Made by a program: the position numbers and the translations under genes. From Roseiflexus sp. (lineage in GTDB: Bacteria > Chloroflexota > Chloroflexia > Chloroflexales > Roseiflexaceae), in assembly GCA_025062325.1 (NCBI GenBank), contig JANXAL010000101.1, forward strand, positions 43,168 to 107,167: 64,000 nucleotides of DNA, read 5' to 3'. The notes below the pieces were generated by a model, which searched no databases, was not told the origin of the DNA, and saw nothing but the letters and a program-made list of their open reading frames with translations. Below, in pieces: positions 1-9,202 of the stretch (positions within the stretch are counted from its first letter, which is position 1; the number at the start of each line of letters is the position of its first letter).

Positions 1-34
1 TTAACAAAATTGGGTATTTCTCTTAACATTCTCG

Positions 35-451
35 TCATTGACGAGGTTCTATGCCCGTATGCGCCTGATGCTCCTCAATTCGCCGTCGCGCCGCGCGTTC
101 GTGGTCTGCCAGAACCACCAGGCTATCGATCAGGCGGGTCAGCGTGGCGTGCACTGCATTGATCTGACGAATCTCGGGCTCGAGCAGCCACCAGGCGATG
201 CGACGCCGCAAGCGGTCAAGCAGCCCGCGCGGCGGCGGCGGACGCACCTCCCAGTGTGCATGGAGCGCTGCGAGTTGCTCCGCTAAGTATGGGTCGCCCT
301 GCGCTACATCGGTGAGCAAGGGCAGATCGGCGCTGGCAAGGCGGCGTTCACGTAGCGCGCGCTCAATCTGCGCCGCCAGCGGTTCGTCGGCGCTGGGAGT
401 GGCCAGGAAGAGGGGCGGTTCTGTCCCGGAAGCGTTGGTCTCATTATGCAT
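35..451 (-). CDS. Hypothetical 138-aa protein, last gene of a surface-glycan cluster
   Basis: I do not recognise a named family. The protein is soluble, Arg/Ala-rich and predicted mostly helical, with a basic stretch near residues 78-90 (GLLDRLRRRIAWWLLEPEI) followed by an amphipathic helix. Basic helical regions like this precede the catalytic part in some glycan methyltransferases and glycosyltransferases, but no catalytic domain follows here. It begins 19 bp after the end of the frameshifted membrane protein gene and is probably co-transcribed with it. The stop at 35 is real, so the gene is complete. Confidence 0.6.
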   Translation of the reverse strand: MHNETNASGTEPPLFLATPSADEPLAAQIERALRERRLASADLPLLTDVAQGDPYLAEQLAALHAHWEVRPPPPRGLLDRLRRRIAWWLLEPEIRQINAVHATLTRLIDSLVVLADHERAARRRIEEHQAHTGIEPRQ

Positions 452-470
452 ATGTCTCCTCAGAGAATCG

Positions 471-3110
471 CTATTTCCTGTTTGATGGTGATAGCCGATA
501 TACGGTCATTTCATCATCCTCGTACACCAGTGCGAGTTCCGCTCGCTGCGCTACGCGTTCGCGCCATCCAGGCCACTCACGGTCCATGGCGGCGCGGTGC
601 ACCAGAATATACTCGCCCCCCAACCGTCGGAGGGTCATCAGGGCGCGCTCCGATGGAAATTCGCGCAGCCATGCCATATCAGCGGTTGCGCCAGCCGGCT
701 CGAAGGTGCCATAGCCCGTCAGGCTCGGACGTTTCGAGAACAGTGCATAGTACTCGATTGCGCCGGAGAATGAGTCGGGAACCTGCAGCGTCGCGCCGGA
801 CCCTGGCTGGTTCGCAAGCCAGCGATCGACCGGTCGCGGATCGGTTGATGCACTCCAGGGCGCGGCGTGCGCCGCCTCCAGCAGAACGCCGCAGAGCGCG
901 ATCACTCCGAGCGCCTGCCATGCTCGCCGCCACTGCGCAAAACCGGTCAGACTGAGAGCCGCCAGCAACTCGACGCATACCTGGACGTAGAACGCTGTGC
1001 GCGACCAGGCGCGAATGCTGCGCAGCACCGGTACGTGCTCATATGCCAGGAGCGCCGGGAGTGAAATGGTCCAATCGCCAACGCGCAGTTCCGGTCCCAG
1101 ACTCAGGACAAAGCTCACAATCCCGATCCCCAGCAATGTCCACGCAACAGCGCTCCGTCGCCAGCGCCACATCCCGACACCTGCCAGTGCAAGGAGCACA
1201 ATCCTGGCGCCACGAGGCGCGCGCCTGCGGTTTCGGGCGCAATCTGCGCCGCCCATGCGCCCCAAAGCGCATGGTAACGACTCGGGGTCAGGTAGTCGAG
1301 CGGATACGCCGCGAGTTCGAGGAGCGAGGCGTAGTCATGGCGCGTCTCACCGCCGCGCAGCGCCTGCAGCGTCGGGTGGGCATAGGGCGCAAGGAGCGCC
1401 AGCGCGATCAGCGGCGCCGTCAGCGCTGCGGGCCACGCTGAGAGCAAGGTGCGCGTCTCCCTCCAGGGATGGCGCATGATCAGCCATAACGCCAGCATCA
1501 GCCACAAGATCGGTCCGTAGTACCACGATGACCACGCCGCCAGCGCGACTCCCAGGCCGGTGAGCAGAGCATCGTGAGCGCGGCGCCAGCGGATAAATCC
1601 TTCCAGTCCATAGAGTGCAAGGACGATCCACTGAGTGCCGACCATATTCATCTGCCCCAGGGCGTGCTGGTAGCGCCAGAGACAAAAACCAACGCCAATG
1701 CCTGCGATGAGCGCGCCCAGGCGTCCTGCCCCCAGGCGTTGCGCCAACAGCGCGGTGAAGAGCGACGTCAGAATGAATGACGCAACGATCAGGAGGTTGT
1801 ACGCGAGCGTCGGTCCGGCGAGCCGCGTCAACGGCAGTCCCAGCAGCGTATGCGCGGGGGTTAGCTCAGAGTACGCCAGTTCGTATCCAGTCGGGTAGAA
1901 CAGGTATGGAACGAAGGTGGGCGAACGTCGTTCAGCGAGTGCGTCGGCGAACCACTGCAGTTTCCAGACATACTCCAGATTGTCGCCAGGGGGACCGGGA
2001 ACGAACCGCATCGGGTCGGGAATGAGCGGCGCCAGGATGAACGCCGTCATCAATGTCGCCGCGCTGGTGACAAGCAGGGTGAAGGATAGATGTTGTGGGT
2101 TGCAGGTTGCAGGTTGCAGATTGCAGGTTGCAGGTTCAACGCTTGCTTCTGGACCTGGCTCAGATGCGTTAGGTTGCACACCGCTATGAGTCTCGCTATC
2201 AGGCTGCTGAACATCGCGCGTTGATGCGATGTTGCGATCTTGCTGACGCCGGGCAATCAGCACAACAAAGAGCGCGAAGATGATCGTCAGTCCGAAGGTC
2301 AGCAGCAACGCTTCCCAGCGCTGGGCGAAGCGCAGATCAGAGTGGCGCATGCTCAGGCTGATCAGGGCGAACAGTGCAACAACCACCCATCGCAGCGCAC
2401 CGATGCCAGATGCCTGTAACGCCATCAGCAGCGTCAGCGCCGCACCGGTCACTGCGATCGTCTGCACCGGCGCCAGCCATGAGGACTCACTGAGCGCCGC
2501 AAACGTTACGGCAAATGCCGCCACTCCCAGATCGCGCCGATCACCTGGCAGCCATGTTGTGGCGGTGCGCAGGGTTATTGTATTTTCATTCGCGCTGATC
2601 AGCGAACGTGGCGCCAGCAGGCGATAGACGCGCGGCACAGTGGTGACAGGAAGAGTAGCCAGGGATGCGGCATTCAATTCAACATCAACCAGTTGGCGGC
2701 GCAATCGCCGATACACCAGGCGGTGCAGCGAGCCGCAACGCCAGGGCATGGTCAGTCAGCCCTCGCGCTGACAATCGGAGGGAGGCTTCCGCCGTTGTCC
2801 AGCGAAATGGACGTCCTTCCGATGCGCTAAACTCCGCTTCGTGGAAACCGGTGACAATCCCGCGATCACTCGCGCCGATAATGACCTGCTGCTGCGTCTC
2901 CAGCGGACGGATGAGGAGCGCCGCTGATACGAGCGCAATCGCAATGGTAATCGCAATGTTGAGAACAATGCCAAAGCGCAGCGGCAATGGACGACGCACT
3001 GCCGCGCTTTTCCTTGCGCCGCCGGTATCGGTTGCGGAGACGCCAGGGGTTGCCAGGGAGAGTGTCGACTCGTCAGATGGGCGCTCCAGATGTGGGGTGG
3101 GTCTGTTCAT
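471..3110 (-). pseudogene. Large multi-TM membrane protein (YfhO/glycosyltransferase-C-like), split by two frameshifts
   Basis: Three overlapping reading frames on the minus strand make one plausible protein of about 880 residues. The N-terminal part (about 3110 to 2730) has one TM helix and a beta-rich domain beginning GFHEAEFSASEGRPFRW. The middle part (about 2730 to 1205) completes that domain and adds many TM helices with the motif PGDNLEYVWKLQW. The C-terminal part (about 1205 to 471) ends in a soluble domain. Joining them needs one base removed near 2720-2740 and one added near 1200-1210. Sequence either side of each break reads as normal coding sequence, so these are recent mutations or base-calling errors. 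The middle part contains an in-frame heptamer repeat array. A role in lipid-linked sugar transfer is inferred from topology and neighbours. The start at 3110 (ATG) is preferred over the GTG at 3188. Confidence 0.7.
2099..2136 (+). repeat. Heptamer tandem array inside a membrane protein gene
   Basis: Five consecutive 7-bp units (GTTGCAG, with one ATTGCAG at 2120) plus a partial unit. Three units equal 21 bp, so the array can be translated as a 7-residue repeat; on the minus strand it encodes a CNLQPAT-like linker between two membrane regions. Confidence 0.9.
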
Positions 3111-3227
3111 TGCCTCGCCATCTTTATCTTTCTCACCCGTGCTACGAGTCGTGCTACGGCGTCCATTCGCTTGCGCCAGCAGTTTCACCGGCTCACGCAG
3201 GCGCGCTGCGCGGAGATCGCTTGTTGC

Positions 3228-4706
3228 TCATTTTATGTGACAAATGGCATCCTGCCAGCCAGTGCCAAAGCAGGAGTCTGGCAGCGGCGCGCTGGTGCGT
3301 TGCATAAGTATGATAAGTATGATAGCGCCAATGCGCACTATCGTAACGAACAGCCCGCGTCGCTCCAGTTCGCGCAGCAATTCTTGCTCACGGTTGGCAG
3401 TAGCGGTCCCCATGCCATAAATATCGTGAACAATAAATTCAACGGATGGCGGTTGCGGTGCACCGGCAGGATTGACGTAATTGACGCGGACAAAGGGATT
3501 GGGAAAAACAAACGCCTGCCTGCGATGCGTCAGGTGCGGATGGAGCGCCTGGCTTGCCGAGACCGCTGAGTCGTGCGGGATGTGCGCGAGCGCATAACGA
3601 CGGACATATGACCATTCTACATCGCGCACCGACGGAAATAATGCATCCTGTATTCGCAACGGGACCGTCGAAGCCGTCCACGCCGCACCCAGTGTTATGC
3701 AGAGCGTACACGCTACAAGCGCTGCACGCGGCGCATGCAACCGGCGCTCGAGCATAATGGCGGCGTCGAGACCCGCATACGACAACAGAGCGACGGTGAG
3801 CGCATCGTAGTGGGAGAACAGTTCTCTCTGCGCATCGTAATTGCTGAGCATATTCAGTACAAGCGCTGGCAGCGCCAGCACCGCGCGCGATGGGCGGATT
3901 AACGGCAGCATGCCGAGCGGAGCCAGAACGAGCGCAAGATAGCGAAGATTTTCTGGCTGAAGCAGGTCGAGAATGATAAGACTTGGCCGCTGCAGGATGG
4001 TCAGAAGAATATCACGCGGTGTTGCGCCGTAGCGATCAAAACGGGCGGCGTGGAGGCTCTGGGATTGACCATTGAATGCTGGCAGTACAAGCAGTGTGGC
4101 AATGCTGAACCAGACAAGAGAGCAGAGGACGAGAGCGCTGCCCCATCGTCGTTCGCCTCGAATAAAGAGCCATGCGCCCAGCCATCCGATGGTTATCGCA
4201 AAGTTCTCTTTAGCCGCGCACACAGCGATCGCTGCTACGCCGATCACAGCGGCGTTTCGCTGTTCAATTCCCCAGATCGCCACCAGAATGGCTGTAGCTG
4301 CCAGTGCGTCTGGATGAAAATGAAACAGCGCCATGTTGTGCGTAGACGGATGCAGCAGATACGCTCCGGCGACCAGTGCGCCCATCCATGGCGATCCACG
4401 GATGCAACCAATGCGATAGAGCGCCAATCCTCCAATACCGACCGCTAGACTTTGGACCGTCAACAGAACCCGTACATCGGGTGCAACCAGATACAACGCT
4501 GCCAAAGGATACAGCAGGACAGCCGCATGATCGCCTAATAGGTGAACGCCCATGCCCGTGCTGTACGCTGGCAAGCCGCGACTGATGAGCCAGAGCCACT
4601 GGTCAAAAAGTCCAAGATCGTACGCCCCCGTTGCATACCGATGATGCAGCGCCAAGCTGCCCCACGCAACGACGCTGATCCACGCAAGTGTCAGCGAACC
4701 GATCAC
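3228..4706 (-). CDS. DUF2079 family polytopic membrane protein
   Basis: The protein is 492 aa with about 10-12 hydrophobic helices and the DUF2079 signature near the N-terminus: YATGAYDLGLFDQWLW, then GDHAAVLLYPLAALY and HPSTHNMALFHFHPDALA. The family resembles GT-C transferases and often lies near polysaccharide genes, but its chemistry is not established. The C-terminal 120 residues form a soluble domain. The reading frame opens with GTG at 4706; no ATG lies between it and the in-frame stop of the upstream gene at 4755, so a non-ATG start is needed. It sits between two other membrane proteins on the same strand and is probably part of one transcription unit. Confidence 0.8.
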   Translation of the reverse strand: MIGSLTLAWISVVAWGSLALHHRYATGAYDLGLFDQWLWLISRGLPAYSTGMGVHLLGDHAAVLLYPLAALYLVAPDVRVLLTVQSLAVGIGGLALYRIGCIRGSPWMGALVAGAYLLHPSTHNMALFHFHPDALAATAILVAIWGIEQRNAAVIGVAAIAVCAAKENFAITIGWLGAWLFIRGERRWGSALVLCSLVWFSIATLLVLPAFNGQSQSLHAARFDRYGATPRDILLTILQRPSLIILDLLQPENLRYLALVLAPLGMLPLIRPSRAVLALPALVLNMLSNYDAQRELFSHYDALTVALLSYAGLDAAIMLERRLHAPRAALVACTLCITLGAAWTASTVPLRIQDALFPSVRDVEWSYVRRYALAHIPHDSAVSASQALHPHLTHRRQAFVFPNPFVRVNYVNPAGAPQPPSVEFIVHDIYGMGTATANREQELLRELERRGLFVTIVRIGAIILIILMQRTSAPLPDSCFGTGWQDAICHIK

Positions 4707-4754
4707 AAGGTCGGGAGGCGACAGGCGGTGCAGCGCGCCGCTAAGCTGACGCAG

Positions 4755-5444
4755 CTACAGAGCGCCACGTCCGCGAGAGAGCATCCTGTCAAACACCAGC
4801 GCTGCACTTATTGCGAATGTTGCGCCCCAGGCGACCATCCATCCCCACACTCCCATTCCTGCAACAATACTGGCGCCGCACGCGCCCGCCAGAATCCCGC
4901 AGCGCAGCGCCAGCAGGATGAGCAACGTCATCGCGGGCGCCAGCGCGAGGAGTGCGAATCGCTGCCAGGTCTGCGGACTCAGCGGACGGAGTACGATATT
5001 ATCTGTAAATACGCCAAGCAAACGCCTGTCCTGGGGGGCGCGCGCAGGCGCTGTTTCCAGCGTCACCAGTTGACCTGTTCCAGCGCCTGCAGGTGAGAGC
5101 GCCAGCATCAGGCGACGTGGCACAGGACCGGATAGCAGGGATAGAGATGTCCGCTGATCCAATCGCAGGGTCAGCGTCCGTTCCGGCAGAGGACTCGGTG
5201 AGTATGTCCGAAACGACAGCACGACCGCATCACTTGAAAGAGGGGGAATGAGAATGTGTGACGTTGGTCGTGTAAAACGGTACTCGCCGCTCTCGTTCCG
5301 CTCGACCGGATAGAAATCGATCAGGATCGCTGGACGATGAACAGCGTTGCTCTCCCTGAGCAGCGCCCCGACAGTCAGGAGGAGAGCGGCGATGATCAGC
5401 ATCCCGCTGATGACCTGCTGGTGCCATTTGCGGGTGGGTTTCAT
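4755..5444 (-). CDS. Hypothetical membrane protein, 229 aa
   Basis: There is one N-terminal TM helix (about residues 12-30), an extracytoplasmic beta-rich domain (about 35-150) and two or three C-terminal TM helices (about 163-222). The beta domain has a pattern (FRTYSPSPLPERTLTLRLD) reminiscent of the N-terminal domain of the frameshifted protein at 471-3110, suggesting the same fold. It may be a stand-alone version of the domain fused to glycosyltransferase-like membrane proteins elsewhere. It is the promoter-proximal gene of the minus-strand cluster. No enzymatic motif is visible. Confidence 0.65.
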   Translation of the reverse strand: MKPTRKWHQQVISGMLIIAALLLTVGALLRESNAVHRPAILIDFYPVERNESGEYRFTRPTSHILIPPLSSDAVVLSFRTYSPSPLPERTLTLRLDQRTSLSLLSGPVPRRLMLALSPAGAGTGQLVTLETAPARAPQDRRLLGVFTDNIVLRPLSPQTWQRFALLALAPAMTLLILLALRCGILAGACGASIVAGMGVWGWMVAWGATFAISAALVFDRMLSRGRGAL

Positions 5445-5640
5445 TCAGATGATCATTAACCGCAGGTGCATAGACCTTGAGCATCACTTTTGACTGAGCG
5501 ATGGGATGGCAGGAGCGAAACGCGGCGGCAGCGGACAGTACGCTGCCGCGTCACCATTAGTGCGTCGTCGATCTCAGCGCTCGTAGCGCTAGCTATCGAC
5601 GTCTTGTTTCAAAAACCGCCTCCAGGCGTTCGCGCCTTTC

Positions 5641-6813
5641 CTACTCCTGGTCGTATGCTTTGATGTACAGATCGATGATCTCCTGGCGGGTAGGCTTGCG
5701 CGGGTTGTTTGCCGGGCTGCCGCTGTCAATTGCAGCATCCGCCATCGATGGCGCCAGTTCAATCAGGCGTTCGCGCTCAACCCCCAGTTGCCTGAGCGAT
5801 GGGATCTTGATGTCGCTAACCAGACGCCGGATGGCATGCACCACGCGATCGGCGGCTTCCATGATCGACAGACCCTGGATTGGTTCACCCATGGCTTCGG
5901 CGATCTGCGCGTACCGCACCGGGTCGCCCACGATGCTGAACTCGGTGACGACCGCCAGCAATGCTGCGTTGGACACGCCATGCGGAATGTGGAAATGCGC
6001 GCCGATCGGGCGCGACATACCGTGGACCAGCGCCACCGACGAGTTACTGAATGCCACGCCCGCCTGAAACGCGCCCAGCATCATTTGCTCGCGCGCCTCG
6101 ATGTTGTTGCCGTTCGCCCAGGCCTGGCGAATATTCTGCGAAATCAACCGGATTGCCGACAGACAGAAGATATCAGTCATCGGCTGACGCTTCACCGACA
6201 CATACGCCTCGATGGCATGCACCAACGCATCGACGCCAGTCGCTGCCGTCACGTTCTGCGGCGACGAGACTGTAAGCATCGGATCAACGATGGCAATGGT
6301 CGGCATCAAGTAGGGGCTGCCGATCAGCATTTTCACATCGGTCTTCTGGTCGGTGATCACGGTATAGATCGTCGCCTCGCTGCCCGTGCCAGCTGTTGTG
6401 GGGATGGCGACGACCGGCACGCCAGGTGCGCCGATTTTCCCGATCCCCTTGTACTGCTCAATCGATCCGGGGTTGGTGACCAGCACGGCGATGGCCTTCG
6501 CTGTATCAATGGGGCTGCCGCCGCCCACCGCCACGACGAAGTCGCAGTTGCCTTCTTTGTACGCCTGCAATCCTTCCTGAACATATTCCACAACCGGTTC
6601 GGTATTCACGCCAGCATAAACGGTACTAGCGATGCCGCTCTCGGCAAGGTACTGCTCGACTTTACCGACCAGCCCCAGACCGAGCATAATTTTGTCAGAC
6701 ACAATCAGAGCCTTCTTCCAACCACGCTTCTGACACTGAACGCCGACTTGCTCCACAGCGCCGGAGCCTATCAGCACTTGCGAAGGCATCAAAAACTCTC
6801 GCGGCGGCATCAT
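5641..6813 (-). CDS. Iron-containing (group III) alcohol dehydrogenase
   Basis: A 390-aa protein covering the whole Fe-ADH family. The NAD(P)-binding motif GGGSPIDTAK is near residue 98 and the TTAGTGSE motif near 139. The four metal ligands are present: D195, H199, H264 and H278 (VDALVHAIEA; ALVHGMSRPIGAHFHIPHG). It should reduce an aldehyde or oxidise a primary alcohol or diol in the cytoplasm; the substrate cannot be told from sequence. The start is supported by an AGGAGG ribosome site 6 bp upstream. It is monocistronic, with its own promoter at 6864-6892. A link to the glycerol operon 43 kb away is possible but unproven. Confidence 0.93.
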   Translation of the reverse strand: MMPPREFLMPSQVLIGSGAVEQVGVQCQKRGWKKALIVSDKIMLGLGLVGKVEQYLAESGIASTVYAGVNTEPVVEYVQEGLQAYKEGNCDFVVAVGGGSPIDTAKAIAVLVTNPGSIEQYKGIGKIGAPGVPVVAIPTTAGTGSEATIYTVITDQKTDVKMLIGSPYLMPTIAIVDPMLTVSSPQNVTAATGVDALVHAIEAYVSVKRQPMTDIFCLSAIRLISQNIRQAWANGNNIEAREQMMLGAFQAGVAFSNSSVALVHGMSRPIGAHFHIPHGVSNAALLAVVTEFSIVGDPVRYAQIAEAMGEPIQGLSIMEAADRVVHAIRRLVSDIKIPSLRQLGVERERLIELAPSMADAAIDSGSPANNPRKPTRQEIIDLYIKAYDQE

Positions 6814-6863
6814 AGACAGCCTCCTTCAGGTAGCATTCCCTTTTTTGACCGTCGATGGGTCAT

Positions 6864-6892
6864 AGTGTAATATACGGGAAGCAGTGCGTCAA
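6864..6892 (-). promoter_or_regulatory. Sigma-70-type promoter of the Fe-ADH gene
   Basis: Reading the minus strand, TTGACG (6892-6887), a 17-bp spacer, then TACACT (6869-6864). It lies about 50 bp upstream of the ATG at 6813. Confidence 0.6.
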
Positions 6893-7087
6893 CCACAGAT
6901 TAACGCTTCACGCCACGATTGCGACGTTCCCTGATCGCGCTGGTTCAATCAGGTGGTGCGCTCTGGCTGAACACATTATCGTTATTGTTCTCCCGGCTGT
7001 CCTCCTTCGATTCTCCTCGTTTGCGGGCTCGATCTACGCGACGCCCTTTGTGAGGGTGCTCTGTCAGCGTCGAGAGTTGATCAGGGA

Positions 7088-8245
7088 TTACGCACGGAGG
7101 ATCTCAGTCAGCCTTCGGTGAATCCGCTCCGCTGCGTGCGCCCATGTCCAGCGCGCCGCTGTTTCCTGCGCCGCGCGCGCCCCAACCCTTCGCGCCTCGT
7201 CGGGATGGTCGTACACATGGCGCATCAGCGCAACCAGATGCTCGATGTCCGGTTCCGCCCACTGCCATCCCAGGTAGTAGGGGCATTTGGCGTCGGCGGC
7301 AACCAACCGTCGCACCCGCAGCGGGTAGCCGACCGTGCGGTGGAGGAATTCGGTCTGCCCGCTCCAGTCAGTGGCAATCACTGGCAACCCGCACGCCATC
7401 GCTTCGAGAATGGGCAGCCCCCATCCTTCGCCGCGCGTCGGCAGCACGAAGCAGTCGGCGCTACGGTAGAGCGCTCCCAGGCTCTCGTCGCTGATGTGAC
7501 GGTTGTAGAGCAGAACAATCGGCGGAGCGTTGGCAGGAAGACGGAGCGCGGCGATCTGTCGTGCGACATCAACCTCGGCATCGAAATTGTTCACCCGCAG
7601 GATCAGCACAACATCGTCACGTCGGGTGAATGCTGCTGCATATGCGCGCAACAGAACGTCAGGCGCTTTGCGCTCGCCCCATTCAAAAACCGACAGGAAT
7701 GTGAACCGTCCTGTGATCCGACGCGCCGGTCCGTCTGGTCGAAAACGCGCCGGGTCGTACCCCAGCGGCATGACATAGATCGGGCGCGTCACCCCGGCAT
7801 TGGCAAAGACTGTCGCACCCCATCGGCTGGGCGTCCAGACCTCGTCCATCGTGTTGCAGGCAGCGACCCACTCACGCGGTAGGCCATCGACTTCCAGCAT
7901 GGTGTAGCCGATTTTGTACCCGGCGTGACCAGTGTAAAACAGATCTGCCTGGTCATAGCTGACCTGCGGCGCATCGTTACGCGGCATGCGCGCAGCAACT
8001 GCTCGGAGCATCGGGTGGCGGATTGTTCCCAACATGTGCCACGGTGTTGGACGATACATCAGATCAACACCGCGTGCAACTAGCTCAAGCGCCAGCGCTT
8101 CAGAAGAGACAGCGTATCCAATTGGGAGGCCCCAACGCGACTGCCAGACGACCGAAAGGCAGGGTGACGCGAGGGTTTGATCAGGCAGTGATGAGGCAGC
8201 AGCAGCTTCTCCGTTTATGTTGTGCGCCTGCGCCCGGCTTGCCAT
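7088..8245 (-). CDS. Family 4 glycosyltransferase (GT-B fold)
   Basis: The C-terminal half holds the nucleotide-sugar site: FTFLSVFEWGERKAPDVLL, then CFVLPTRGEGWGLPILEAMA with the EX7E-type glutamates, and GLPVIATDWSG. It should add a sugar from an NDP donor to an acceptor at the cytoplasmic face; donor and acceptor are unknown. I chose ATG 8245, which avoids overlap with pyrE and has AGGAG 14 bp upstream. ATG 8296 and GTG 8317 are in frame and would add 17-24 residues. It follows pyrE by 29 bp, probably in the same transcript, though the functions are unrelated. Confidence 0.88.
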   Translation of the reverse strand: MASRAQAHNINGEAAAASSLPDQTLASPCLSVVWQSRWGLPIGYAVSSEALALELVARGVDLMYRPTPWHMLGTIRHPMLRAVAARMPRNDAPQVSYDQADLFYTGHAGYKIGYTMLEVDGLPREWVAACNTMDEVWTPSRWGATVFANAGVTRPIYVMPLGYDPARFRPDGPARRITGRFTFLSVFEWGERKAPDVLLRAYAAAFTRRDDVVLILRVNNFDAEVDVARQIAALRLPANAPPIVLLYNRHISDESLGALYRSADCFVLPTRGEGWGLPILEAMACGLPVIATDWSGQTEFLHRTVGYPLRVRRLVAADAKCPYYLGWQWAEPDIEHLVALMRHVYDHPDEARRVGARAAQETAARWTWAHAAERIHRRLTEILRA

Positions 8246-8274
8246 TGGGGTTTCGATGAGCTCCTGCGCTTCCG

Positions 8275-8907
8275 CTACATGCCAGGTGGCGACCATTCGC
8301 GCGGATTGGCGGCCCACGCCTCGACCAGCATGCGCTCGTCTGGCGTCAGACGTCCGGTGCGTTGCGCGACATCGAGCACCTCGGCGAGCGTCGCCAGCGG
8401 TACGAGATTGAGATCTGCGGCGGCAAATCGGGCAACGGTCTCAGCCCATCCCCATGTGAAGATACAGATGCAACGCGTCACTAGCGCACCTTCAGCGCGC
8501 AGGGCATCCGCCGCTTGAAGCGCGCTCTCGCCGGTGCTGACCGTATCTTCGAGCAAAACCACACGCTGCCCCCTGACAGTCGCCCCTTCCACCTGCCGTC
8601 CGCGTCCATGTCCCTTGGCAGCGCTGCGCACGTATGCCATAGGAATGCCAAGCGTCTCAGCGACCCACGCAGCCCACGCAATGCCGCCGGTCGCTGGTCC
8701 GGCGACAATTTGCGCATCGGCGCATCGCGCCACAAAACTGCGGGTCACCATTCGCCGCGCGGCGACATCGCCCAGCAGGATACGATTGTCGCAGTAGATC
8801 GGCGAGCGCAGACCGGACGTGAAGGTGAACGGTTTGTGCGGGCGAATCAGCACGGCGCCTGCCTCGAGAAGAGTGGACGCTATCTCGTGTGTGATGTTGG
8901 CAGTCAT
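8275..8907 (-). CDS. pyrE: Orotate phosphoribosyltransferase
   Basis: It converts orotate and PRPP to orotidine 5'-phosphate in de novo pyrimidine synthesis. The PRPP loop is VVLLEDTVSTGESALQAAD. The substrate strand is FTFTSGLRSPIYCDNR, and the flexible loop is RSAAKGHGRGRQVEG. ATG 8907 is chosen because AAAGGA lies 7 bp upstream; the frame stays open to 8985 but that extension is polar and non-conserved in character. The mature length of 210 aa is normal. pyrF and the other pyr genes are not in the window. Confidence 0.95.
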   Translation of the reverse strand: MTANITHEIASTLLEAGAVLIRPHKPFTFTSGLRSPIYCDNRILLGDVAARRMVTRSFVARCADAQIVAGPATGGIAWAAWVAETLGIPMAYVRSAAKGHGRGRQVEGATVRGQRVVLLEDTVSTGESALQAADALRAEGALVTRCICIFTWGWAETVARFAAADLNLVPLATLAEVLDVAQRTGRLTPDERMLVEAWAANPREWSPPGM

Positions 8908-9202
8908 GAGCAATCCTTTCCCGGTCTCTTTCCCATGGTCGCTCATTTCCCCGCTCAGAAAGCGCGGCGCGTCAGGATTGTCCACCTGGTCAGTTGGGTA
9001 TCATACCATACCTGTAAGGTTTCGTCCGTGAACAGCGTTTGGTTTGCGGAGGGCGCCGATTGCAGCCCGCATTCGACAGTTTTTCAACCTTCAACTCAAG
9101 ATATCTTCCATTGTCCGCCTCCGTCTGCTATACTACGCAACGCGTGGTTCAGGCGGACAGCGTGGTCCTAGTGTGGTATGCTCAACGAGGAGGACAGGAA
9201 GT

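Noticed and set aside
5788..6870. 360-codon plus-strand open frame opposite the Fe-ADH gene
   Set aside because: Antisense shadow of a gene with intact metal ligands and its own promoter.
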